A stretch of DNA of 64,000 nt from Bradyrhizobium algeriense. GTDB lineage: Bacteria; Pseudomonadota; Alphaproteobacteria; Rhizobiales; Xanthobacteraceae. Location of the stretch: the NCBI RefSeq assembly GCF_036924595.1, contig NZ_JAZHRV010000001.1, forward strand, positions 930,001 to 994,000, written 5' to 3'. Under the pieces are notes generated by a model. The model searched no databases. It had not been told where the DNA came from and saw only the letters and a program-made list of their open reading frames with translations. Both the position numbers and the translations under genes were made by a program. Shown here in pieces: positions 17,646 through 27,181 of this stretch (within the stretch, counting starts at the first letter, position 1; each line of letters starts with the position of its first letter).

Positions 17646-18340
17646 ACAGGATCTTTCTCGCTTTTTCATTTCGGCCTGAAAACGATCGACTGGTCAGAGA
17701 TGTTGACCGAGTCATTCGTAGCCATGGGTTGGTGCCCGTGACGGGCGAGATCCTTGGTGGCCAGGGCTTGTCGCAGGAAGTCCAGGCACGCATTCGACAA
17801 TGCGATGCCCTTGTCGCGCTCTTCACACGGGAGTTGCAGATTCAAGGGCAGCAGGACACTTGGTTGCCGACGCAGTGGGTGTCTGACGAGTACGCGTCGG
17901 CGCGGGCAAGAAATCAACTGGCCATCGCCATTGTTGAGGATGGCGTTCAGACGAATGGCGCGTTTGCGCAGCATGAACGTATCAATCTCAATCGGCCGGC
18001 CGCGCCCGAAGCATTTATTCGCCTTTCCGAGACGCTCGGCTATTGGCGAGCAGAAGCCGGGCGCTCCCTTGAGATTCGGCTTCTGCCCCAGGAGGCCGCG
18101 ACCTTCGCATCCAGCGAAAACGCGCGATGTGAATATAGATTGGTCCCACCTAATGGAGGAGTGCCGAGCGAGTGGACGAAAGCGAGGCCGGCACGCAAGC
18201 CTGGCGGCGTTTTTCTGATTGTCCAAGGAGTCAAGACTGACCAATCCATCGAGGTCAAACTCCTGGAAGGGAATAATCCAAAATGGACTTCCCTGGAATC
18301 TCCGCAATGGGTTCACGTTGAACTCGCGAGCGTGCAATGA
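17642..18340 (+). CDS. TIR-domain protein with beta-rich C-terminal domain
   Basis: A 232-residue protein. Residues 1-100 fit a bacterial TIR domain: strand A is RIFLAFSF, helix B is LSQEVQARIRQ, strand C is CDALVALFTRE, then WVSDEYASARA, with E83 at the place of the NADase catalytic glutamate. The next strand is LAIAIVEDGV. Residues about 140-232 are a separate, predicted beta-rich domain (LEIRLLPQEAATF, then CEYRLVPPNGG, FLIVQGVKTDQS) that I do not recognise. The start is a GTG at 17642. The gene overlaps the pYEATS-TIR gene by four bases (ATGA), so the two proteins probably act as a pair. Bacterial TIR proteins often deplete NAD+ or make cyclic ADP-ribose signals in antiphage defence; that role is inferred here. 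Confidence 0.75.
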   Translation: MNRIFLAFSFRPENDRLVRDVDRVIRSHGLVPVTGEILGGQGLSQEVQARIRQCDALVALFTRELQIQGQQDTWLPTQWVSDEYASARARNQLAIAIVEDGVQTNGAFAQHERINLNRPAAPEAFIRLSETLGYWRAEAGRSLEIRLLPQEAATFASSENARCEYRLVPPNGGVPSEWTKARPARKPGGVFLIVQGVKTDQSIEVKLLEGNNPKWTSLESPQWVHVELASVQ

Positions 18341-19089
18341 CGATACGGATTGTACAGGACGCGAAACAGACGAACCCGACGCATTGGCGTTGGTCCGTCT
18401 GGCTCGATGCATCCGCGGAAGAACTCAACGGTGTCGAGGAGGTTGTCTGGAAACTTCATCCCAGCTTCTCGCCGCCTGAGGTGCGCGTGGGCAATCGATC
18501 GACCGCCTTCCGCCTGAAGAGCAGCGGATGGGGCGAATTCGAGATTCAGGCAGAAGTTCGCTTGAAGAATGGGGAGAAGGTTACCCTTCGTCACTGGCTT
18601 AGCTTCAAGCAGAGGGCGCCGAGAAAGGGCCGATCTTCTGCCGGTGAGGTAGAAGGTGGTTCGTCGGAGGCTGTGGCAATCGGCTCTCGTCAGCCCAAGG
18701 TATTCCTGTCCTATACGAGCTCGGATGCCCGACTGGCGGGCGCGTTGGTGGAGGAGCTCAAGCGCGAGCACAATATAGATGTATTTGTTGATGTTGATAT
18801 CCCAATTGGTCAAAATCTCAGGGACTGGGCCTCAGAAAAAATCAGGCTGAGCGATGCGGCCGTGTTTCTGCTTCCCAAGGAGGAATTTGCCCCGCTGAGT
18901 CACAGTTTTACAGGCTACGAACTGGGGCTGGCGCAGCAGACCGGCACGCCGATTATCCCGATCTTGCGATCGGAGACCGATGTGCCGGACCAGTTTAGGG
19001 AAACCAAGGCGATCCGGATATCTGGCAGCCAGCCTTCCGAACTGGAAGCACAAAGTATTGCGCGCTCCATCACCGATATTGTTCGCTGA
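18337..19089 (+). CDS. pYEATS-TIR two-domain protein
   Basis: A 250-residue protein. Residues about 15-92 match the prokaryotic YEATS pattern: WRWSVWLDA, VVWKLHPSFSPPEV and SGWGEFEIQAEV, echoing the eukaryotic LHPSF and GWGEF signatures. A charged linker (93-118) follows, then a TIR domain (119-213) with PKVFLSYTSSDARLAGALV, helix LRDWASEKIRLSDAAVFLL and GYELGLAQQ, where E195 is the putative catalytic glutamate. pYEATS domains are thought to be sensor or adaptor modules in bacterial conflict systems. Pairing one with a second TIR gene in a coupled operon suggests a sensor plus effector arrangement. Function is inferred from domains. No adjacent nuclease, STING or cyclase gene is seen. Confidence 0.78.
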   Translation: MTIRIVQDAKQTNPTHWRWSVWLDASAEELNGVEEVVWKLHPSFSPPEVRVGNRSTAFRLKSSGWGEFEIQAEVRLKNGEKVTLRHWLSFKQRAPRKGRSSAGEVEGGSSEAVAIGSRQPKVFLSYTSSDARLAGALVEELKREHNIDVFVDVDIPIGQNLRDWASEKIRLSDAAVFLLPKEEFAPLSHSFTGYELGLAQQTGTPIIPILRSETDVPDQFRETKAIRISGSQPSELEAQSIARSITDIVR

Positions 19090-19247
19090 CTTCTCCGGAC
19101 CACGCTTGCTGCACCGACCCGCAAACGAGATCGCCAGCGGGTCGGAAATTCCAGATCGCCGCATCGGCGATAACATTGAGCGCAGCGCTGAGGCCACGTC
19201 GCACCAGCGCGTCGTAGTGCGCCTTCACTGTGTCTATTGGCCGGCAT
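19090..19247 (-). pseudogene. Decayed 5' fragment of a second NTF2-like gene
   Basis: The minus strand encodes IDTVKAHYDALVRRGLSAAL and DAAIWNF, clearly related to the start of the intact NTF2-like protein (AIDAVKAHYDALARRD). One extra base just after the ATG at 19247 breaks the frame. Similarity stops at about 19090, right at the end of the pYEATS-TIR gene. The first 45 codons or so survive and the rest is missing. Confidence 0.75.
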
Positions 19248-19280
19248 TGTCCTTCCTTGATCGGAGGAGGGGGGAAGCTC

Positions 19281-19392
19281 ACGGCCGTAGCCCGCATGAA
19301 CGTAGTGATACGCGGGGGTGATTTGAACTCGGATATCGCTTCCGCCTACGCTCCTTAGAGCTACGGCGGACAAGTCGCTCATCCGTCCTACA
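19281..19392. repeat. Dispersed repeat, family B, copy 2
   Basis: It begins CGGCCGTAGCCCGCATGAAC and continues like the copy at 17391-17490, with scattered differences. It lies just upstream of the remnant gene, in the same relative place as copy 1. Confidence 0.65.
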
Positions 19393-19944
19393 CTAAGGTG
19401 CCTTCGTGTAGTTCAGTCTGTCGAATTCCGACGGCGGCGCAGCGCTCGCGGCGGCGGCCTGAACGGAGAAGGTGCTGTGCCCAACGGCAGTTTTCTGCGG
19501 TACGACGACGGAGCCCACCATCGTATACGAGTAACCGGCGTCTTCGGCCCAGCCCTTCGGCAGCAGATAGTAAACCTTGCCGGCCTCGACCGCGAACTTC
19601 GCGGGATGAGGTACCCCCGATATCGCCCGGGTCCATGCCTCATTGGGCGAGCCGACGCTGTGCGGACCGGGCGCCAGCTCGACAGCCGTATACTGCCCGG
19701 GCGGGAGCGACATCAGCGGCTTGTCGTCGACTTGAATGGGAAGCGCGAATACGCTCGTGTGGAAGGTGTACGGGCGCCCAATATACACCGTTGCGTAGCC
19801 GGCCTTGGGCGGGACCGGGACAAAAAGTCCGCCTGCCGCAACTGTTTGATTGTGAATTGACGAACAGGCGGTGAGGAAATGGAGCGCCAGGCCGACAGCA
19901 AGCAAACGCGCGGATAAAGCCGACGCAACATTGAGAAATTTCAC
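19393..19944 (-). CDS. Lipoprotein, DUF2846-like
   Basis: A 183-residue protein with a lipoprotein signal peptide: the hydrophobic core LLAVGLALHFL leads to the lipobox TACSS, so Cys would be lipidated and the protein anchored in the envelope. The body has the beta-sandwich pattern of DUF2846 proteins: YATVYIGRPYTF, IQVDDKPLMSLPPGQYTAVELAPGPH, and KVYYLLPKG. The tail is alanine rich. No operon partner is visible, and function is unknown. Confidence 0.72.
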   Translation of the reverse strand: MKFLNVASALSARLLAVGLALHFLTACSSIHNQTVAAGGLFVPVPPKAGYATVYIGRPYTFHTSVFALPIQVDDKPLMSLPPGQYTAVELAPGPHSVGSPNEAWTRAISGVPHPAKFAVEAGKVYYLLPKGWAEDAGYSYTMVGSVVVPQKTAVGHSTFSVQAAAASAAPPSEFDRLNYTKAP

Positions 19945-20247
19945 AAACGCCCCTCGTCCCCGAGAAACCGCACGGGGAGTGCGGCTCTACGGCCGGTATT
20001 TGCGCGAGCGGTGCCTGCAAGTCAAGGTAATCGGTGAGCGGACTTACACGCCTTGCAGTTGTTTGAAGGAAAGAGCGGCTAATCCAGATTAGCGACGTGC
20101 CCGCTGTCCTGCGGCTTTCAGCGCCGTGACACGCTCGATCTCGATCAGCATCATCGGATTGGGCAGACTTGAACGCCGGATGTCGCTGCGCTTACCCGGG
20201 CGACGCTTGCTTACACGCACGGATGCTATCAATTCGCCAATTCAAGA
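19945..20247. other. Intergenic region with a possible gene remnant
   Basis: No intact gene. The segment 20161-20225 resembles repeat family B (CCGGATGTCGCTGCGCTTAC). The segment 20089-20166 may be the end of a lost gene, listed separately. Confidence 0.5.
20089..20166 (-). pseudogene. Possible C-terminal remnant of a RidA-like gene
   Basis: The minus strand reads LPNPMMLIEIERVTALK followed by about eight residues and a stop. The LPNP..LIEIE..A pattern resembles the last strand of RidA/YjgF-family proteins. Everything upstream is replaced by a dispersed repeat. At 25 codons this is only a suggestion. Confidence 0.25.
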
Positions 20248-20829
20248 CTAGCTTGATGGATCAGTCTTGGATTCCTTGCCTCCCGAAACACGGACCGCCC
20301 TGGCCATTTCTTTCTCATAAATCCCGTCAGTGCAGTGTCCTGTCAAAAGGTCGAGTCTGAACGGCGCCCAGGCGTCGCTGACCGGCGTGTACGCTTCACC
20401 AAAAAGCTCCGTGTGGCGCACGTCGATATTGCGAAAACCGTCCCATGAAATTCGCGGGCTGCGCCATCCGGAATTGTCTGCTCTGACAGCCGTGAAGTCG
20501 GTGAATCCGCGAAATATGACGGACCCAAGCGAGGGAAGGGAAATAACCTCCTCGATGTCCCCACCCAAACTGTCGCGAACAGAGCGATTCTCCAGGTCGA
20601 CAACGCTGGCCTCGCCTCCCGCGACGACGATGACGTCAGTTCCGTTCGGGTGATCCAAGACCGCATTGCAAGCTATGCTGTCCCCAAAGAAGTTGCCTAC
20701 CCACGACTCCGATACTTTCGGGTAGAAGCGGACAACCAACCCTTCACGATGCTCGCGATCGCCATGGATACTGAAGGATATGGCTACCGGACCATACGGC
20801 GGTAGGCCGGGGAGGATTTCAAACCGCAT
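20248..20829 (-). CDS. Hypothetical protein, 193 residues
   Basis: An open frame starting MRFEILPGLPPYGPVAISF at the ATG at 20829. An earlier in-frame ATG at 20883 is possible but adds an unconvincing arginine-rich leader. The composition is natural, with many aromatic residues. The middle shows repeated strand patterns (GTDVIVVAGGEASVVDLENR, then SVIFRGFTDFTAVRAD) that suggest a beta-propeller-like or beta-sheet protein. There is no signal peptide and no family I recognise. Lower G+C codon use than its thi neighbours is compatible with an accessory gene. Confidence 0.55.
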   Translation of the reverse strand: MRFEILPGLPPYGPVAISFSIHGDREHREGLVVRFYPKVSESWVGNFFGDSIACNAVLDHPNGTDVIVVAGGEASVVDLENRSVRDSLGGDIEEVISLPSLGSVIFRGFTDFTAVRADNSGWRSPRISWDGFRNIDVRHTELFGEAYTPVSDAWAPFRLDLLTGHCTDGIYEKEMARAVRVSGGKESKTDPSS

Positions 20830-20984
20830 AAGTCGTCGCTCGCGTTGAGCCGAGGGCAGGGACCATTTTGTGTGAGAAGGCAAGAGCCCGCAGCTTTTAG
20901 TTGCTCAATGATTAGTTTTTACCCAGTTGCGTTGCAACAGCTAGAACGACGGCGTTCACGGACGCGAGGGCTTAAGGCAGCGGA

Positions 20985-21007
20985 AAGCCGGGCCTTCGCC
21001 CGGCCTT
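20985..21007 (-). terminator. Terminator-like hairpin after thiC
   Basis: GCCGGGC/GCCCGGC with a four-base loop lies 60 bases beyond the thiC stop. On the minus strand it is followed by TTTCC, so the U tract is short. Confidence 0.45.
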
Positions 21008-21063
21008 CACTATCGGATGGATGCCCGAGTCAAGCCCGAGCATGACGAGGAGGGAGCGGTGCC

Positions 21064-23083
<2,020 letters not shown>

Positions 23084-23097
23084 GGTTTCGTAATCTT

Positions 23098-23706
23098 TCA
23101 CGCGGCCTCCGCGCTCTGGCCGAGCCATTGCCGCACCCTTGCATCGGGGTCGGCGTGCTGGGTGACATCGCTGACGACGGCGATCGAGTCGGCGCCGGCC
23201 GCAAAAATTTCGGCTGATTGCTCGAACTTGATGCCGCCGATCGCGACCAGCGGGATGTCGCCGATGCGCTTCTTCCACTCGGTGATCTTTGGAATGCCTT
23301 GCGGCGCGAAGCGCATGGATTTCAGCGTGGTCGGGAAAATCGGGCCGAGCGCGATATAGTCCGGCTTCGCTGCCAGCGCGATCGCCAGCTCTTCGTCGTC
23401 ATGGGTGGAGATGCCGAGCGTCAGTCCGGCTTTGCGGATTTCGCTGAGGTCGGCGTCCGCGAGATCTTCCTGGCCGAGATGCAGATGCTTTGCGCCGGCG
23501 ACGATCGCCGCGCGCCAGTAGTCGTTGACCACGAGCTTGGCCTCGGTGCCCTTGATGGCGTCGAGCGCGTCGGTCACGATCTGCAGCGCCTGGGATTCAT
23601 TGAGGTCCTTGGCGCGCAACTGAATGGTGCCGGCGCCGAGCAGCGCCAGCCGCGTCACCCAGGCGACGTTGTGAACCACGGGATAGAATTTATCAGGATA
23701 CGGCAT
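23098..23706 (-). CDS. thiE: Thiamin-phosphate synthase
   Basis: This enzyme couples HMP-pyrophosphate with thiazole phosphate to give thiamin phosphate. It is a 202-residue TIM barrel. QLRAKDLNE is the pyrophosphate-binding strand, [10 protein letters not shown] and LHLGQEDL follow, and IPLVAIGGI and [13 protein letters not shown] are the phosphate-binding ends. It overlaps the end of thiG by 14 bases, so translation is coupled. The QLR...ND pattern matches active enzymes. Confidence 0.93.
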   Translation of the reverse strand: MPYPDKFYPVVHNVAWVTRLALLGAGTIQLRAKDLNESQALQIVTDALDAIKGTEAKLVVNDYWRAAIVAGAKHLHLGQEDLADADLSEIRKAGLTLGISTHDDEELAIALAAKPDYIALGPIFPTTLKSMRFAPQGIPKITEWKKRIGDIPLVAIGGIKFEQSAEIFAAGADSIAVVSDVTQHADPDARVRQWLGQSAEAA

Positions 23707-24475
23707 GCCAGAACGGTGTCCCGATCACAGGGGTTGAGGGCGAGGCGAAGTCGCGGGCTTCCATCAGGCCGGCTTCGTAGGCGGTGCGGCCGGCTTCCAC
23801 GCCGAGGCGGAAGGCGGTGGCCATCGCAACGGGATCGGCGGCTTTTGCGATCGCGGTATTGAGCAGCACGGCGTCGTAGCCGAGTTCGAGGGCGTGAGCC
23901 GCATGCGACGGTGCGCCGAGGCCGGCGTCGACCACCAGCGTGATGTCGGGCAGGCGCTCGCGCATCAGTTTCAACGCGTCGCGGTTGGTGACGCCTTTTG
24001 CACTTCCTATTGGCGCGGCCCAGGGCATCACGACCTTGCACCCCGCATCGACCAACCGCATCGCGACCGAAAGGTCTTCGGTGCAGTAGGGGAATACTTC
24101 AAAACCGTCCTTGATCAGGATGGCGGCGGCTTCGACCAGGCCAACCACGTCGGGCTGCAGCGTGTCGTTGTCGGCAATCACCTCCAGCTTGATCCAGGGC
24201 GTGGAGAACAATTCACGCGCCAGTTTTGCCGTGGTCACCGCCTCGCGCACGCTGCGGCAGCCGGCGGTGTTCGGCAGGACCGTGACATCAAGCTCGCGGA
24301 TCAGCGACCAGAACGCGTCGCCCGTCTTGCCGCCAGCGGCCTCGCGCCGCAGCGACACGGTGACGATGTTGGCCCCCGACGCGCGGATCGCGTCCTGCAT
24401 GATCGCCGGCGAGGGGTAGAGCGCGCTGCCGATCAGGAGGCGGGAGGAGAAGGTTTTGCCGTAGAAGTTCAGCAT
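23693..24475 (-). CDS. thiG: Thiazole synthase
   Basis: ThiG forms the thiazole ring from deoxyxylulose phosphate, dehydroglycine and ThiS thiocarboxylate. The 260-residue barrel has the Schiff-base lysine region [35 protein letters not shown] and [17 protein letters not shown]. Since dehydroglycine here would come from ThiO, the cluster follows the aerobic glycine-oxidase route. It is separated from thiS by a 187-bp gap filled with a palindromic repeat. Confidence 0.95.
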   Translation of the reverse strand: MLNFYGKTFSSRLLIGSALYPSPAIMQDAIRASGANIVTVSLRREAAGGKTGDAFWSLIRELDVTVLPNTAGCRSVREAVTTAKLARELFSTPWIKLEVIADNDTLQPDVVGLVEAAAILIKDGFEVFPYCTEDLSVAMRLVDAGCKVVMPWAAPIGSAKGVTNRDALKLMRERLPDITLVVDAGLGAPSHAAHALELGYDAVLLNTAIAKAADPVAMATAFRLGVEAGRTAYEAGLMEARDFASPSTPVIGTPFWHAVS

Positions 24476-24504
24476 TGCGCGTCTCCGCGATTCCGGTTTG
24501 CTCC

Positions 24505-24650
24505 CTCGCCCCGCGCTTGCGGGGAGAGGGTTGGGGTGAGGGGCTCTCTCCGCGATTGTGATCTATTGATGGACCTGTACCCCCTCACCCGGATCGTAAA
24601 CGCGATCCGACCTCTCGCCGCAAGCGGGGCGAGGTTAAGAAGGAGGGAGC
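24505..24650. repeat. Palindromic dispersed repeat, family D, inside the thi operon
   Basis: CTCGCCCCGCGCTTGCGGGG and GAGAGGGTTGGGGTGAGG on the left are mirrored by CCCCTCACCCGGATCG and CCTCTCGCCGCAAGCGGGG on the right. The same core (CTCGCCCCGCCTGCGGGGAG) occurs once more at about 11502-11522. Its place between thiS and thiG means the operon transcript must cross a strong hairpin. Confidence 0.8.
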
Positions 24651-24662
24651 GCGCGCCCATCC

Positions 24663-24860
24663 TCACCCTCCCTGCCGAGGCGTGATGATCTCGATCTCGT
24701 CACCGCTCTTGAGCGTCGTCTCGGCCCAGCGGCTTTTCGGCAGCACGTCGTAATTCAGCGCGATCGCGAAATGCGTGCCCTCATATTCGAGCTCGTTAAG
24801 CAGGGCGTCGACGCGGGAAGAAGCGATCTCCCTTTCTTCGCCGTTGACGGTCACACGCAT
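24663..24860 (-). CDS. thiS: Sulfur carrier protein ThiS
   Basis: A 65-residue ubiquitin-fold carrier ending in the required Gly-Gly (ITPRQGG), which is adenylated and thiocarboxylated to deliver sulfur to ThiG. MRVTVNGEEREI and FAIALNYDVLPKSRW are the usual beta-grasp strands. It overlaps the end of thiO by ten bases. No thiF is present in the window, so the activating enzyme must come from elsewhere. Confidence 0.95.
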   Translation of the reverse strand: MRVTVNGEEREIASSRVDALLNELEYEGTHFAIALNYDVLPKSRWAETTLKSGDEIEIITPRQGG

Positions 24861-25861
24861 CGCATCACCTCATTGTCGATCGCGCCGCGCTGGACATAGC
24901 CGAGCGTCAGCTCGGCGAGCGCAGGGGCCAGCAGGAAGCCGTGGCGATAGAGCCCGTTCACCGCGATCTTCTTGTCGACCGTGATGCGCGGCAGATTATC
25001 CGGGTAGGCCGGACGAAGGCCCGAGCCGAACTCGACGATGCGCGCTTCGGCGAAGGCCGGATGCACCGCATAGGCGGCGCCTAGCAGCTCCAGCGCCGAG
25101 CGCACGCTGACGCCGGTGTCCTCGGCCTCGATCGAGGTCGCGCCCAGCATGAACTTGTTGTCGCCCCGCGGGATCACGTAGAGCGGCCAGCGCGGATGGA
25201 TCAGCCGCACAGGGCGCGACAGTTCGACCTCGCTTGTCTCAATGATGATCATCTCGCCCTTGACGCCGCGCAGCTCGGGCTGCTCGTCGCGCGCCGACAG
25301 CCCGCGGCAGTCGATCACGATGCCGTCGAGGTCGTCGGCATCGGCATCGCAGTCGAACTTGATGATGCCGCCGGCGGCTTCGATGCGGGCATGCAGTTCG
25401 GGCAGCACGCGGCGCGGCTCGACATGGCCCTCGCCGGCATAGAACAGGCCGTCGCGGAAACGGCCGTCCAGCGACGGTTCGAGGTCGCGTAAACCGCCCG
25501 CGTCGAGCCTGACATGGCCGGTGGTCAGCTTCGCAAACCGTTCGAAATCGGCGCGGTCGCGCGCATGCGCCACGACCAGCGAACCGTTGAAGGGGGTATT
25601 GGGAAAATGCTCGCGCCACAGATCGAGCGAGCGGATGCCGAGCCGGCCGATCACGGGCTCGGAGGTCTCGGCCTCGCACCAGGGGGCCAGCATGCCGCCG
25701 GCCCAGTGGCTGGTGGAAAGCGTCATATCGGCGTCACTGCGCTCATACAAGGTGACGGCATGGCCGGCTTGGGCGAACAGCAGCGCCTGCCATGCGCCAG
25801 CAATGCCCGCGCCGATGATGGAAACGGGAGAATCCCCCCGCGGATCTGACTTCTGGTACAT
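24851..25861 (-). CDS. thiO: Glycine oxidase ThiO
   Basis: A 336-residue FAD-dependent amine oxidase of the DAO family that makes dehydroglycine from glycine with oxygen for thiazole synthesis. The N-terminus has the dinucleotide-binding motif VSIIGAGIAGAWQALLFAQAG. HWAGGMLAPWCEAE and IDCRGLSA are also present, and the C-terminal FAD region GSGLRPAYPDNLPR is conserved. It is the first gene of the thi operon. Its ATG follows the TPP riboswitch almost directly, and the AAGGGACAGGG ribosome binding site is part of the riboswitch's closing stem. Confidence 0.92.
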   Translation of the reverse strand: MYQKSDPRGDSPVSIIGAGIAGAWQALLFAQAGHAVTLYERSDADMTLSTSHWAGGMLAPWCEAETSEPVIGRLGIRSLDLWREHFPNTPFNGSLVVAHARDRADFERFAKLTTGHVRLDAGGLRDLEPSLDGRFRDGLFYAGEGHVEPRRVLPELHARIEAAGGIIKFDCDADADDLDGIVIDCRGLSARDEQPELRGVKGEMIIIETSEVELSRPVRLIHPRWPLYVIPRGDNKFMLGATSIEAEDTGVSVRSALELLGAAYAVHPAFAEARIVEFGSGLRPAYPDNLPRITVDKKIAVNGLYRHGFLLAPALAELTLGYVQRGAIDNEVMRCV

Positions 25862-25862
25862 C

Positions 25863-25987
25863 CCTGTCCCTTCGCCGGCATGACCCGGATCAGGTTCAAA
25901 GGGTCACCGCGGTCCTGGGCGCCTCAGTAGAGCTGCCCAAGCTTGCGGTATCTCAGCTCCTCATCGGAGCACCCCTCGGAACAGGGC
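25863..25987 (-). promoter_or_regulatory. TPP riboswitch (THI element)
   Basis: Reading the minus strand, GAGGGGTGCTCC, GCTGAGATACC, GAACCTGATCCGGGTCATG and CCGGCGAAGGGACAGGG are the conserved blocks of the thiamin pyrophosphate aptamer. CCCTGTTCCG at the start pairs with GGGACAGGG at the end to close P1. The end of P1 is only a few bases from the thiO ATG, so binding TPP should hide the ribosome binding site directly. No separate expression platform or terminator is needed. Confidence 0.95.
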
Positions 25988-26082
25988 TAATGTAGGCAGT
26001 TGGGCGGAGGTGTCAACGCGGCTTTGCGGGAACTGCACCGCTGCCGTGCCCCGGACGCGGCGCAGCCGGGCCCAAAACCGCG

Positions 26083-26607
26083 CTACTGGGAGGTCTGCAT
26101 TGCGTTCGCCTCAGCGGGCGTTTTCGCCGTTTCGACGGGCTTGGCGACGATTTTCGGCGGCGCACCACTCGCGAGCACCGGCGCGGTGAGCTTCGGCTGC
26201 TCGAGCCGCTGGCGCTTTGCAGCGTAGTAATAGCCGCCCGCATAATAACGCACGGCTCGGCTGTGATCGCCGTTGGCGGCGCGGTAGGCGCCGGCCAGAT
26301 ATTTGATGCCCCAGGCGAGATTGGTGTCGGGATCGCGCAGGCCCGCGGCGTCGCCGGTGTAGCCGAGGCCGCGCGCGGTCGGCAGCTTGATCTGCATCAG
26401 CCCGATGGTGCCGCCGCGCCCGACGAGGCTTGGATGATACTTGCTCTCGCGCACGATCACCCGGTGCACCAGCGCTTCCGGCACGTTGTTTGCTCGCGCA
26501 TGGCTTGCGACCATGCTCTCATACTGCGCGCGGCTCTGCGCCATCGCATCAGGTGACATCAGCAGCGCCGCCATGCTGGCGAGCGCAAATTTCGGCAAAC
26601 TTTTCAT
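26083..26607 (-). CDS. Lytic transglycosylase, SLT domain
   Basis: A 174-residue secreted goose-lysozyme-like murein transglycosylase. The signal peptide is MKSLPKFALASMAALLMSP, then AMAQ. The SLT domain has the catalytic glutamate in HRVIVRESKYHPS, then GTIGLMQIKLPTARGLGY and DPDTNLAWGIKYLAGAYRAA. It is a compact single-domain form with a short, threonine/alanine-rich C-terminus. I chose the ATG at 26607 because it begins the signal peptide. It may help remodel peptidoglycan for envelope assembly. Confidence 0.88.
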   Translation of the reverse strand: MKSLPKFALASMAALLMSPDAMAQSRAQYESMVASHARANNVPEALVHRVIVRESKYHPSLVGRGGTIGLMQIKLPTARGLGYTGDAAGLRDPDTNLAWGIKYLAGAYRAANGDHSRAVRYYAGGYYYAAKRQRLEQPKLTAPVLASGAPPKIVAKPVETAKTPAEANAMQTSQ

Positions 26608-26923
26608 GAAAACAAATCTCGGCGGAGAGGGCGCGTTAACGATCGGCTTTTCGGTAGTTCCATTACCGGGCACAGATGTGGCGAAAAACCGACGATATCG
26701 CGGCGGGATGTCCGTAGCTGGCGCACGCGTTAACGGACCCGGGCGATCGTGACGCCGAAATTGTCAGTGCGATGCATCGCTTCTGTTACGTGAATCTGCG
26801 TCATGCGGACGCGCATGATTGTCGTGCAAATGAATCGATGAAAGCGTACAAGCGTTGCCGCCAGAATGTTCAATTTCGACAGCAATCCTGTCTCATTCAA
26901 AGACATAACCAATCATCGATTAA
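26608..26923. other. Intergenic region between divergent genes
   Basis: No gene supported. It holds the promoters of the lytic transglycosylase and of the zinc-ribbon gene. The stretch 26780-26920 is AT-rich for this genome. Confidence 0.45.
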
Positions 26924-26965
26924 GCAAAACGTCGTCAGCAAGACGTCGAAAGCAAGACGTCAAAA
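26924..26965. repeat. Three tandem 14-bp repeats
   Basis: GCAAAACGTCGTCA, GCAAGACGTCGAAA and GCAAGACGTCAAAA lie head to tail, ending 12 bases before the start of the zinc-ribbon gene and overlapping the approach to its AAGGGAG ribosome binding site. Each unit contains ACGTC. Confidence 0.8.
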
Positions 26966-26977
26966 GGGAGATGCGTC

Positions 26978-27172
26978 ATGGCTCGACTCGATACCAGCTA
27001 TCTGCCTCACGGCAATCCCTGCGCCCAGTGCGGCAAGCCGATCGCAAGACCCGATTGGGTCGAGAGCAGTCCGGGCCGCACATCCTTCCTCTGGTTCTGC
27101 CGCGCCTGCGACTATCGCTTCGAGGCGATCGCAATCTACGAGGAAGCGGATCCCGACGCGCTCGCAGCCTGA
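26978..27172 (+). CDS. Zinc-ribbon mini-protein
   Basis: A 64-residue protein with two CxxC knuckles, CAQCGKPIARPDW and WFCRACDYRFEAI, which should hold one zinc ion. Aromatic residues between them fit a rubredoxin-like or zinc-ribbon fold. The acidic C-terminus is EEADPDALAA. A good AAGGGAG box precedes the ATG. The function is unknown. Confidence 0.75.
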   Translation: MARLDTSYLPHGNPCAQCGKPIARPDWVESSPGRTSFLWFCRACDYRFEAIAIYEEADPDALAA

Positions 27173-27181
27173 AGCAATGAT

